From: Oscillibacter sp.
GTDB lineage: Bacteria > Bacillota > Clostridia > Oscillospirales > Oscillospiraceae
NCBI GenBank assembly: GCA_003522105.1
Contig: DPGF01000111.1
Span: forward strand, 1-21,830
Direction: 5' to 3'
DNA length: 21,830 nucleotides
In this document: in pieces, positions 1 to 6,749 of the stretch
Position numbering within the stretch: position 1 is the first letter of the stretch
Layout of the letters: each line of letters starts with the position of its first letter
The notes under the pieces: generated by a model
What the model was told of the DNA's origin: nothing
Seen by the model: the letters and a program-made list of their open reading frames with translations, nothing else
Database searches by the model: none
Position numbers and translations under genes: made by a program

Positions 1-558
1 GAGGTTATCGTAAAACTGGTAAGCAATCCGAAGTTCGCTGCCATGATGCAGGAAAAAATCAGCATGAAGGTGGATACCTCTGCCATTGAGCAGGAGATCG
101 CGGCACATGAAAAGCAGCTTCGCCAGAGTTATTCCGTAAAAGTGCGGCTGATGGATGAAATTGATTCCCTCGACCCGGACGATAAGCACTACATCAAACG
201 CAAAGCAGACCTTGATGACCGGCTTTACAAGATGTATGATAAGATCGAGGATACAGAAAACCAGCTCGTTGCCGCCAGAGCTAAGAAGATGGCGATTGAG
301 GCGGAAAAGCTGACAGGCGACAACATCTACAAGGTGCTGATTTACTTTGATAAGCTCTATTCCGTCATGGACGATCAGGAAAAGCGGCAGCTTATGGAAT
401 CGCTGCTATCCGAAGTCCAGATTTATGAGGAACGGCAGCCCAATGGTCAGTGGCTCAAGTCCATCAAATTCAAGCTCCCAATCATTGCGGAAGATATGAG
501 CTTGAGTTTGGACAACGATGCACATATCGAGGCAATCATTCTATTGTCGCGAAAATAG
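1..558 (+). CDS. Large serine recombinase, C-terminal part (cut by left edge)
   Basis: The reading frame is open at base 1, so only about the last 185 residues are present; the catalytic resolvase domain lies outside the window. What is visible is a charged helical stretch (first ATG at 43, then many K/E/D/Q residues, probably coiled coil) followed by a segment with YFDKLYSVMDDQEKRQLMES and a final block ending AIILLSRK. This arrangement is typical of the C-terminal half of large serine recombinases of Tn4451/Tn5397-like and clostridial conjugative elements, where the coiled coil helps control integration versus excision. Such genes usually sit at one end of the element and read outward, so an element lying to the left and ending close to base 558 is likely (inference). 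It converges on the next gene with only 19 bases between them. Confidence 0.85.
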   Translation, partial: EVIVKLVSNPKFAAMMQEKISMKVDTSAIEQEIAAHEKQLRQSYSVKVRLMDEIDSLDPDDKHYIKRKADLDDRLYKMYDKIEDTENQLVAARAKKMAIEAEKLTGDNIYKVLIYFDKLYSVMDDQEKRQLMESLLSEVQIYEERQPNGQWLKSIKFKLPIIAEDMSLSLDNDAHIEAIILLSRK

Positions 559-577
559 ACCTTGCGCCGTAAGATCC

Positions 578-916
578 CTATGCCGCGGTGCCGCCTGAGC
601 AAAACAGCGAGGCCAGAATAGCGACAAATTCCGCGGGAGCCGGCTTTTGAGGCAGAGGAGAGCGCGATAAGCGCTTGAGCAGCCGGGGATCACGGGCCCA
701 AAGAGTATCAATGACGCTGCAAATGTCTCTTTCTACGCAGAGACAGTCGGTTTCATATTGCTGGGCAACGACCGGATAAAGCCAGCGCTCTGCGAGCAGG
801 CAGCGCGCCGGCTGCTGAAACGCCAGATATACCGCATAGGAAATATGAAAAAAGCCGGAATTGTCTGCGGACAGACCAAGCCGACGCAGCAAACCGTATA
901 TATCTCCTATCGTCAT
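578..916 (-). CDS. Stand-alone Spo0A C-terminal (DNA-binding) domain-like protein
   Basis: This 112-residue protein aligns along its whole length with the effector domain of the sporulation regulator Spo0A. Shared landmarks are LLRRLGLSAD near the N-terminus, LYPVVAQQY (46-54), VERDI (61-65), a Trp at 73 and a terminal PAEFVAILASLF helix. There is no receiver domain, so it cannot be a classical phosphorelay target. In Spo0A the recognition helix reads roughly PSRVERAIRHA; here the matching segment is CLCVERDICSV, so several DNA-contacting positions differ and its target, or even DNA binding, is uncertain. It starts 5 bases after the HTH gene; a GAGGTGG ribosome binding site overlaps the end of that gene, suggesting translational coupling. 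It may regulate sporulation, transfer or a host gene; none of these is shown by the sequence. Confidence 0.8.
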   Translation of the reverse strand: MTIGDIYGLLRRLGLSADNSGFFHISYAVYLAFQQPARCLLAERWLYPVVAQQYETDCLCVERDICSVIDTLWARDPRLLKRLSRSPLPQKPAPAEFVAILASLFCSGGTAA

Positions 917-921
917 AGCGA

Positions 922-1188
922 CTACGCCACCTCTCTGCCCTCCGCTTTTGTGATCTCGCCGCGGAGTGCGGTCAGGAATTCCTTCATTTCATCTTCCTTG
1001 AGCATCAGCAGCAGAAAAATGAGGGCAACTGTTGAAAAACAGTAGATGCCCCGTTCCAGATCGCTGTATGCCAGGCCCGTGATACGGAGCTTTTCTGCCA
1101 TTTCCTCCTGCGTCATGCCCCGGCTTTTGCGCAAGGAAGATGCAAATTCCGAAAGGAAGCTTCTGAGCGTCGATTTGTATAGATTCAT
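922..1188 (-). CDS. XRE-type helix-turn-helix protein
   Basis: This is an 88-residue protein. Residues 12-65 fit an XRE/Cro HTH: LRKSRGMTQEEMAEKL supplies the first helices and ITGLAYSDLERGI the recognition helix region. Beyond the HTH is a hydrophobic stretch (ALIFLLLMLK, about 55-64), which probably completes the helical fold rather than spanning a membrane. The start at 1188 was chosen over the in-frame ATG at 1218 because GGAGG lies 9 bases upstream of 1188, while nothing comparable precedes 1218. It is first in a two-gene minus-strand operon with the Spo0A-like protein, behind a promoter-like sequence and a long inverted repeat that may be its operator. Its target genes are unknown. Confidence 0.75.
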   Translation of the reverse strand: MNLYKSTLRSFLSEFASSLRKSRGMTQEEMAEKLRITGLAYSDLERGIYCFSTVALIFLLLMLKEDEMKEFLTALRGEITKAEGREVA

Positions 1189-1215
1189 GGACTTGAGCCT
1201 CCGTATCCACCCTGT

Positions 1216-1243
1216 CATATAAGATGCAGAAATTCTATCTCAA
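1216..1243 (-). promoter_or_regulatory. Predicted promoter of the HTH/Spo0A-like operon
   Basis: On the minus strand, TTGAGA (1243-1238) and TATATG (1221-1216) are separated by 16 bases, about 30 bases before the HTH start. The -35 element overlaps the left arm of the inverted repeat at 1239-1281, so a protein bound there could block it. Read by eye only. Confidence 0.4.
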
Positions 1244-1288
1244 TGCGAAGCGTGCTTCCATGTAGCGCGCTTCGCATTGAGCTTTTTT
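1239..1288 (+). terminator. Long hairpin with T-tract (insulating terminator or operator)
   Basis: Seventeen-base arms (1239-1255 and 1265-1281, one G-T wobble) with a 9-base loop are followed on the plus strand by CTTTTTT. In that orientation it looks like an intrinsic terminator, yet no plus-strand gene ends nearby; it would stop read-through from the recombinase side before hppA. Its left arm overlaps the minus-strand promoter. Confidence 0.6.
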
Positions 1289-1445
1289 ATAGGTTTATAC
1301 CAATCTTCTATATATAAAATATGATCGCGACGATCGATTTATCTATTTTATGAGTTGCATTTTTCGCGTGAATGATGCAAAATGATGACAGTGATTCGAG
1401 GAGATGCTTTTCCTCCCGCAAATTCAAAGATAGGAGTAATAAACA

Positions 1446-3542
1446 ATGATGGAAAATTTGTATTGCGTCAGCCTTGCTGCCAGCGTGATCGCGCTGATAT
1501 TTGCATGGCTGCAAAGCAAAAAGGTCCTTGCCTTCTCTGAGGGGACGCCGCTGATGCAGAAAATATCCCGCGCCATCCGCACGGGCGCTTCTGCATTCCT
1601 CAAGCGGCAGTATCGCACGGTCGCGGTCTTTTTTGCATGCATGTTCGTCGTGCTCTGCGGCATGGCGGCGGCCGGCTTTGTCACATGGTTCGTGCCCTTT
1701 GCCTTTGTGACCGGCGGCTTTTTCTCCGGTCTCTCCGGCTTCATCGGCATGACGATCGCCACGCGCGCCAACTGCCGCACGGCTGCCGCCGCGCAGGAGG
1801 GACTCAACCGCGGTCTGCGCATCGCCTTCTCCGCGGGCAGTGTCATGGGCTTTACGGTCGTCGGCCTGGGACTCCTTGATATCTCCCTCTGGTACGCGGT
1901 GATGAAGCTCATCTTCCACTCCTCACTCGAGGAGATCACCGCCGCGATGATCACCTTCGGTATGGGCGCTTCTTCGATGGCGCTCTTTGCCCGCGTGGGC
2001 GGCGGTATCTTCACCAAGGCTGCCGATGTCGGCGCGGACCTTGTCGGTAAGGTCGAGGCCGGTATCCCCGAGGACGACCCGCGCAACCCTGCCGCCATCG
2101 CCGATAACGTGGGCGACAATGTCGGCGATGTGGCCGGCATGGGCGCTGACCTCTATGAGAGCTACGTCGGTTCTGTTACCTCCACCTGCGCGCTGGGCGT
2201 GCTTGCGTTCAACCAGATCCCGCAGATCGACCGCGTGTACGCGGTCGCCATTCCGCTCATCATCGCGGCTGTCGGCGTGCTGTGCTCCATCATCGGCACC
2301 TTCCTCGTCAAGACGAAGGAGGACGCCGACCAGAAGTATCTGCTCAATGCGCTTGGCCGCGGCACGAACTTCTCCGCCATCACGGTGGCGGTCGTCAGCT
2401 TCTTCGTGGTGCGCCTGCTGCTCGGCAGCGCATTCTACGGGCTGTGGCTCGCCATTCTGGCAGGACTCCTTGCGGGCGTTCTGATCGGCCGCGTGACGGA
2501 ATATTACACCTCTGACACCTACAAGCCGACACAGAACCTCGCCGCCAGCAGCGAGACCGGCTCTGCCACCATCATCATCAGCGGCGTCGGCCTCGGCATG
2601 CTCTCCACGGCGCTGCCCATCATCATCGTCGGCATCGCCATTCTCGTCGCTTACTTCTGCTCCACGATCGGCTATGCGGGCAACACGGAGCTGGGCCTCT
2701 ACGGCATTTCCCTCGCCGCGGTCGGTATGCTCTCCACCCTCGGCATTACCCTTTCCACTGATGCCTACGGCCCCGTGGCCGACAATGCGGGCGGCATTGC
2801 ACAGATGGCAGGCCTTCCCGAAGAGGTGCGTGATCGCACCGACGCGCTCGATTCTCTCGGCAACACCACTGCTGCGACCGGCAAGGGCTTTGCCATCGGC
2901 TCGGCCGCGCTGACGGCGCTTGCCTTTATTGCAAACTTTATCGAAAAGCTCGACGCTGCGGGCGGCGATTACAGCCTCTCTCTGATGGAGCCGACCGTGC
3001 TCGTCGGCATCTTCGTCGGTGCTTGCCTCCCGTTTGTTTTCTCCGCCATGACGATGAACGCCGTCGGCCGCGCTGCGCAGAGCGTTGTCGTTGAGGTGCG
3101 CCGTCAGTTCCGTGAGATCTCCGGCATCATGGAAGGCCACTCCGATCCCGACTATGCCCGCTGCGTGGACCTCTGCTCCCGCGCGAGCCTGAAGGAAATG
3201 GTCGCGCCCACGCTGCTTGCCATCATCTCCCCCATCGTCGTCGGTCTTGTGCTCGGCGGCAGCGGTGTGGTCGGCATGCTCTGCGGCGCGCTCGTCACCG
3301 GCTTCATTCTCGCCATCTTCATGGCGAACTCCGGCGGTGCGTGGGATAACGCCAAGAAGTACATCGAGTCCGGCCATCACGGCGGCAAGGGCAGCGAGCA
3401 GCATAAGGCTGCCGTTGTCGGTGATACTGTGGGCGATCCGTTCAAGGATACCTCCGGCCCGTCCATCAACATCCTCATCAAGCTCCTCTCGATGGTCTCC
3501 ATCGTGTTCTCCGGCCTGATCGCAAGCTTCCATCTGTTCTAA
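1446..3542 (+). CDS. hppA: K+-dependent membrane ion-pumping pyrophosphatase
   Basis: This 698-residue multi-spanning membrane protein couples PPi hydrolysis to ion export. Family motifs are DVGADLVGKVEAGIPEDDPR followed by NPAAIADNVGDNVGDVAGMG (about 194-235), ADLYESYVG just after it, a TDAYGPVADNAGG block, and near the C-terminus NSGGAWDNAKKYIE and VVGDTVGDPFKDTSGPS. GNTTAATGKG carries Ala and Gly where K+-independent enzymes have Lys and Thr, so K+ dependence is expected. The Glu of DLYESYVG is at the place used by Na+-pumping members. Thr89, Phe93 and Asp145 fit the reported signature of dual Na+/H+ pumps (see findings). AGGAGT precedes the ATG; a second ATG follows directly. It is a single-gene unit closed by a strong terminator. 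Confidence 0.97.
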   Translation: MMENLYCVSLAASVIALIFAWLQSKKVLAFSEGTPLMQKISRAIRTGASAFLKRQYRTVAVFFACMFVVLCGMAAAGFVTWFVPFAFVTGGFFSGLSGFIGMTIATRANCRTAAAAQEGLNRGLRIAFSAGSVMGFTVVGLGLLDISLWYAVMKLIFHSSLEEITAAMITFGMGASSMALFARVGGGIFTKAADVGADLVGKVEAGIPEDDPRNPAAIADNVGDNVGDVAGMGADLYESYVGSVTSTCALGVLAFNQIPQIDRVYAVAIPLIIAAVGVLCSIIGTFLVKTKEDADQKYLLNALGRGTNFSAITVAVVSFFVVRLLLGSAFYGLWLAILAGLLAGVLIGRVTEYYTSDTYKPTQNLAASSETGSATIIISGVGLGMLSTALPIIIVGIAILVAYFCSTIGYAGNTELGLYGISLAAVGMLSTLGITLSTDAYGPVADNAGGIAQMAGLPEEVRDRTDALDSLGNTTAATGKGFAIGSAALTALAFIANFIEKLDAAGGDYSLSLMEPTVLVGIFVGACLPFVFSAMTMNAVGRAAQSVVVEVRRQFREISGIMEGHSDPDYARCVDLCSRASLKEMVAPTLLAIISPIVVGLVLGGSGVVGMLCGALVTGFILAIFMANSGGAWDNAKKYIESGHHGGKGSEQHKAAVVGDTVGDPFKDTSGPSINILIKLLSMVSIVFSGLIASFHLF

Positions 3543-3593
3543 GCGAGCACTCGCAGGAGAGCGGAAAAGCGTAAAAAGCAAAAAGCGAAAAAA

Positions 3594-3625
3594 GGGAAGC
3601 GAATGCGCAGCATTCGCTTCCCTTT
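3594..3625 (+). terminator. hppA terminator
   Basis: A perfect 13-base stem (3594-3606 with 3610-3622) and a three-base loop are followed by TTT and preceded by an A-run. It lies about 50 bases after the hppA stop codon. Confidence 0.8.
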
Positions 3626-3737
3626 CTGCATGAAGGCCTTTCGCATACGCCGGGCAATTTCGATGCAGATTCCGGCATGACCTTGCCGGCAGGCACCGCG
3701 GTTTTGTGAACGGCGGCGTAGAGCCGATAGATCGGGA

Positions 3738-3767
3738 TTGCGCAGCGCTGCTGCCTTGTGGTATGAT
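3738..3767 (+). promoter_or_regulatory. Predicted promoter of the HAD gene
   Basis: TTGCGC (3738-3743) and TATGAT (3762-3767) are 18 bases apart, and the -10 is extended by TGG. It lies 60 bases before the start at 3828. The rest of the 285-base gap after hppA holds the terminator and nothing else I recognise. Confidence 0.5.
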
Positions 3768-3827
3768 ATTCCTGCTGCGCTTTGGCAGCGACTTTGTATT
3801 TTTTGAGAGCTATTGGAGAAAAGAGAA

Positions 3828-4511
3828 ATGATCACAACGATTTTGTGGGACGTGGATCGCACGCTTCTGGATTTTGACGCCGCCGAGCGCGCTGCTGTAC
3901 AGAGCCTTTACATTGAATTTGGCCTCGGCGAATGCTCGGAGGAGGCGCTTGCGCGCTATTCTGCGATCAACCGGAAGTATTGGGAGAAGATGGAGCGCGG
4001 CGAGATCACAAAGCAGCAGGTGCTCGTGGGCCGCTTTGAAGAGTTCTTTGCAGGGGAGGGCATCGATACCGCGCTTGCACCGCGCTTCAACGACGCCTAT
4101 CAGCTGCGCCTTGGCGATACCATCGTCTGCCGCGATGACAGCTATCATATTGTCGAGTCGCTGTGCGGCAAGGTGCGCCAGTATGTCGTTTCCAACGGAA
4201 CGGTCACCGCGCAGACAAAAAAACTGCGCCTCTCCGGCCTCGGTGCGCTGATGGACGGCGTGTTCCTCTCCGAGCAGCTGGGTGCGGAGAAGCCCAGAAA
4301 AGAATTTTTTGACCAGGTTTTTGCGGCCATCGAGCCGTTTAACAAGAACGAGACGATGATCGTCGGCGATTCGCTCACGAGCGATATGCGCGGCGGCGGA
4401 GATGCGGGCATCGTCACCTGCTGGTACAATCCCGAGGGAGCTGCTGCGCCGGAGGGCTATCGCATCGACCATGAGATCCACGATCTGCACGAGGTTTACG
4501 ATCTGCTGTAA
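3828..4511 (+). CDS. HAD-family hydrolase, YjjG-like pyrimidine nucleotidase
   Basis: This is a 227-residue cytosolic haloacid-dehalogenase phosphatase. Motif I is DVDRTLLDF, with nucleophile Asp8 and acid/base Asp10; motif II is Ser122 in VVSNGT; motif III is Lys155 in GAEKPRKEFF; motif IV is GDSLTSDMRGG with Asp181 and Asp186. The spacing, the helical cap after motif I and the GVFLSEQLGAEKP block match the YjjG branch, whose members dephosphorylate nucleoside monophosphates, including non-canonical pyrimidines. The substrate here is inferred from family only. The ATG at 3828 was chosen because GGAGAA sits 7 bases upstream; a TTG at 3813 in the same frame lies within that ribosome binding site region. 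Motif I has Arg where Asn is more usual, which does not affect the catalytic aspartates. Confidence 0.88.
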   Translation: MITTILWDVDRTLLDFDAAERAAVQSLYIEFGLGECSEEALARYSAINRKYWEKMERGEITKQQVLVGRFEEFFAGEGIDTALAPRFNDAYQLRLGDTIVCRDDSYHIVESLCGKVRQYVVSNGTVTAQTKKLRLSGLGALMDGVFLSEQLGAEKPRKEFFDQVFAAIEPFNKNETMIVGDSLTSDMRGGGDAGIVTCWYNPEGAAAPEGYRIDHEIHDLHEVYDLL

Positions 4512-4597
4512 AAAAGGGGAGAAGGTCTATCGGTTCCACGCTCTTTGTCAAGAGGAAAAGCGGCGAGAAGTTATGACATTTTCACCTCTCATGCCAC

Positions 4598-4626
4598 TTG
4601 CTAAACTCTAATGGATATGGTAAACT
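4598..4626 (+). promoter_or_regulatory. Predicted promoter of the EamA transporter gene
   Basis: TTGCTA (4598-4603), 17 bases, TAAACT (4621-4626), extended by TGG. A short GC-rich inverted repeat around a GCAA loop (near 4640-4660) follows in the leader. No terminator is evident after the HAD gene. Confidence 0.45.
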
Positions 4627-4705
4627 TGACGAATCAGACGGACGCCGCAAGGCGCCCGTTTGGTGAATGAGAGAAAAGAATCGAGAAGAGAAAGAAGGAA
4701 ACCGA

Positions 4706-5596
4706 ATGGATCATCAGCGCAGAGCGGATCTGATGCTGCTGCTGGCGACGAGCTTTTGGGGAATTTCAAATTGCCTGACGGCGATTTGCCTGCGGGATAT
4801 GCAGCCGCTGACGCTCAATGCGTTCCGCTTTATCACGGCCTTTCTGGTGCTGGGCTTTGTTTTTCGAAAGAATTTGCGCCGCGTAAGCCTCGTGACCGTA
4901 AAGTACAGCATTCTGGTCGGATTGTCGCTCGTCATCGTGTATACGAGCCTTACCTACGGCGTGATGTATACGTCCGTTTCCAATGCAGGTTTCATCGGCG
5001 CGCTTTCCGTGGTGACGACGCCGATTCTGGAGTTCATCGTCTACCGCAAAAAGCCGGAGAAGAAGTTTGGCGTTTCGATGGTGCTGTGCCTTGTCGGCCT
5101 TGCATTGATGACGCTGAGCGAAACGCTCAAGCCTGCCTTCGGTGATGTGATCTGTCTCTTTGCGGCGGTGTTTTACTCGGTCGACCTGATGATCACCGAG
5201 CGGGCCGTTGCCGATGAGCGGGTCGATCCGCTGGCGCTCGGCGTGTGCGACCTCGCCGTCGTCGGCGTGGTGATCTCGGTGCTGTCGGTCTTTCTGGAAA
5301 CGCCCGCGCTGCCCGGCACGGCAAAGGTCTGGGCGGCGTCGCTGTTCCTCGGCATCGTGTGCTCGGGCGTCTGCCTGGTGATCCAGAGCGTCTTTCAGCG
5401 GCACACGACGGCGAGCCGCGCGAGCCTTATCTTTACGCTTGAGCCGGTGTTCTCGGCGATCTTTGCGTTTTTCCTGCTTGGTGAGCGCATCGGCGTCAGG
5501 GGCTATCTCGGCGCGGCGCTGATGCTCGCGAGCCTTGTGCTGGTGGAGGTCGATGTGGGCGCACTGTTCAAAAAAGGTAAGAAGGAAGCGGAGTGA
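4706..5596 (+). CDS. EamA/DMT-family transporter
   Basis: This 296-residue inner-membrane protein has about ten hydrophobic segments arranged as two EamA repeats (roughly residues 7-140 and 148-283). Typical features are the early LLLATSFWGISN segment, PLTLNAFRF at the end of the first helix pair, the conserved TPILEFI region in the first repeat and LEPVFSAIFAFFLLGERIG in the second, ending in a short basic tail (KKGKKEAE). The family exports or imports small metabolites such as amino acids, nucleosides and sugars; the substrate cannot be read from sequence. The ATG at 4706 was chosen because AGAAGGAAA lies just before it. It appears to be transcribed alone. Confidence 0.9.
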   Translation: MDHQRRADLMLLLATSFWGISNCLTAICLRDMQPLTLNAFRFITAFLVLGFVFRKNLRRVSLVTVKYSILVGLSLVIVYTSLTYGVMYTSVSNAGFIGALSVVTTPILEFIVYRKKPEKKFGVSMVLCLVGLALMTLSETLKPAFGDVICLFAAVFYSVDLMITERAVADERVDPLALGVCDLAVVGVVISVLSVFLETPALPGTAKVWAASLFLGIVCSGVCLVIQSVFQRHTTASRASLIFTLEPVFSAIFAFFLLGERIGVRGYLGAALMLASLVLVEVDVGALFKKGKKEAE

Positions 5597-5614
5597 TAGG
5601 AGGAATATCCCTGT

Positions 5615-5662
5615 TGCCACGTTTGGTTGCGGAGATGCAAGGCAGAGCTGGTGGCATTTTTT
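5615..5662 (+). terminator. Possible terminator after the EamA gene
   Basis: TGCCAC (5615-5620) can pair with GTGGCA (5651-5656), followed by six T residues; the loop is long but contains a smaller TTGC/GCAA pairing. This is a weak candidate. Confidence 0.35.
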
Positions 5663-5680
5663 GCCGCATGGCGCTATACT
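5652..5680 (+). promoter_or_regulatory. Predicted promoter of the XRE/TM regulator
   Basis: TATACT (5675-5680) is a good -10; the matching -35 at 17 bases (TGGCAT, 5652-5657) is poor and overlaps the terminator candidate. It lies about 32 bases before the ATG at 5712. Confidence 0.35.
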
Positions 5681-5711
5681 GGGCGCATCAAAGCAAACGG
5701 AGGATACGCAC

Positions 5712-6398
5712 ATGACGCTGGGAGAAAAGCTGAAGATGCTGCGCGCCTCGCGCGGCTTATCGCAGGAGCAGCTCGCTGCGGAGCTGAATGTTTCGCGGCA
5801 GGCCGTCAGCAAGTGGGAATGCGGCGACGCAGCGCCCGACCTTGACAAGCTGCGCGCCATCTGCACCTATTTTGCCGTGACGACAGATTACCTCATCTGG
5901 GAAAATGAAGAGGACACGCCGAAGGCGGCCGTGCCGGAGAAGGAGCGCGCTGTGCGCGGCAGGAATGAAGTTTTCAGCGATGCGCTGCTGTCGGTGCTGC
6001 TGCTTGCCGGCTTGGCAGCGCTGTGGAACAGTCTGCGTCTCGGTTTTGCAAGCCGTGCCGCACTGCACATTGTCCTTGCCGTGGCAACGATCGCTGCCGC
6101 GATCCTTTCAACGACCATTTGGAAGCAGCGGGGCAGAGTGATCGCCCTGCTCATCGCCGCGACCGGCACAGTTTTGGCGCTCTCCCGATTGGCCGCTATG
6201 CTTGCCTATCTGACGGATCTGTGGTCAGGGTCGAGATTGTATGCAGGCGGGGGCGACTGGCCGATCGTTTGGGAGAGCGCGGGGACTTGGCTGCGGCATG
6301 ACTGGCCCTACTATGTATGTTATCTTGCCCTGATCGTCTGCGGGTTTTGGCTCGCGCGGCGGCTCAAAAAGAAGGAGAAGGCGAATGACGACCTTTGA
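5712..6398 (+). CDS. XRE-family regulator with four-TM C-terminal region
   Basis: This 228-residue two-part protein starts with a typical XRE HTH at residues 4-60 (LGEKLKMLRASRGLSQEQLA, then LNVSRQAVSKWECGDAAPDL). A charged linker (about 64-86) leads to four likely membrane segments near 90-107, 116-136, 142-165 and 198-216, with a basic tail. It should therefore be a membrane-tethered DNA-binding protein; similar proteins in Firmicutes are common but mostly uncharacterised. GGAGG a few bases before the ATG at 5712 fixes the start, although the frame is open further upstream. Its last 14 bases overlap the next gene, so the two are co-translated. The signal it senses is unknown. Confidence 0.85.
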   Translation: MTLGEKLKMLRASRGLSQEQLAAELNVSRQAVSKWECGDAAPDLDKLRAICTYFAVTTDYLIWENEEDTPKAAVPEKERAVRGRNEVFSDALLSVLLLAGLAALWNSLRLGFASRAALHIVLAVATIAAAILSTTIWKQRGRVIALLIAATGTVLALSRLAAMLAYLTDLWSGSRLYAGGGDWPIVWESAGTWLRHDWPYYVCYLALIVCGFWLARRLKKKEKANDDL

Positions 6399-6711
6399 CA
6401 AAGTGTATGCCGCGGTGAGGCTTATCCCGCGCGGCAGCGTTGCGACCTACGGGCAGATCGCCGCGGCGATCGGGAATAGGCGTCTTTCCCGTGTCGTAGG
6501 GTATGCGCTGCACGTCAACCCCGAGCCGGGCGTTATCCCGTGCCACCGTGTCGTCAAGCGGGACGGGGAGGTGTCAAGCGCATTTGCCTTCGGGGGAGCG
6601 AACCGTCAGGTCGAGCTTTTGAAGGCCGAAGGCGTCGGCTTTCTGGATGGCAGCCACGTTGATATGACGCAGTTCTGTGTCCGCGCCCTGCCGCTCATTC
6701 TGGAAGAGTAA
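6385..6711 (+). CDS. Short MGMT-family protein (alkylguanine DNA alkyltransferase-like)
   Basis: The 108 residues correspond only to the C-terminal DNA-binding and active-site domain of O6-alkylguanine-DNA alkyltransferases. Visible motifs are GSVATYGQIAAAIG (17-30), the SRVVGYALHVNP segment (35-46) with the likely Arg finger at 36, and IPCHRVV (51-57) with acceptor Cys53. Alkyltransferase-like (ATL) proteins of similar size have Trp in place of this Cys, so this one may still transfer alkyl groups. The usual N-terminal RNase H-like domain is absent. It overlaps the XRE/TM regulator gene by 14 bases and has AAGGAG-like bases just upstream; co-expression suggests, without proof, that the regulator controls a response to alkylation or another stress. 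A strong bidirectional terminator follows. Confidence 0.88.
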   Translation: MTTFDKVYAAVRLIPRGSVATYGQIAAAIGNRRLSRVVGYALHVNPEPGVIPCHRVVKRDGEVSSAFAFGGANRQVELLKAEGVGFLDGSHVDMTQFCVRALPLILEE

Positions 6712-6713
6712 AA

Positions 6714-6749
6714 GGAAGCGTTCCGATGAAACCGGAACGCTTCCTTTTT
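6714..6749. terminator. Bidirectional terminator between MGMT gene and tcdA
   Basis: A perfect 12-base stem (6714-6725 with 6733-6744), 7-base loop and flanking A and T runs serve both converging genes; the tcdA stop codon lies at the end of the T-run. Confidence 0.85.

Noticed and set aside
1290..1445. Riboswitch in the hppA leader
   Set aside because: Small inverted repeats (TTGCAT/ATGCAA, GAGGA/TCCTC) occur, but I see no known riboswitch core or terminator/antiterminator pair before the start codon.
1923..3581. Long open frame (552 codons) antisense to hppA
   Set aside because: Its composition (runs of D, A, H, R, G) is that of a GC-rich shadow frame; the other strand encodes a textbook pyrophosphatase.
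3813..3827. TTG start for the HAD gene
   Set aside because: The GGAGAA next to this TTG serves as ribosome binding site for the ATG at 3828, where HAD motif I begins at the usual distance.
4766..5866. Minus-strand open frame across the EamA gene and the following gap
   Set aside because: No ribosome binding site or family motif; it covers a well-supported transporter and a promoter region.
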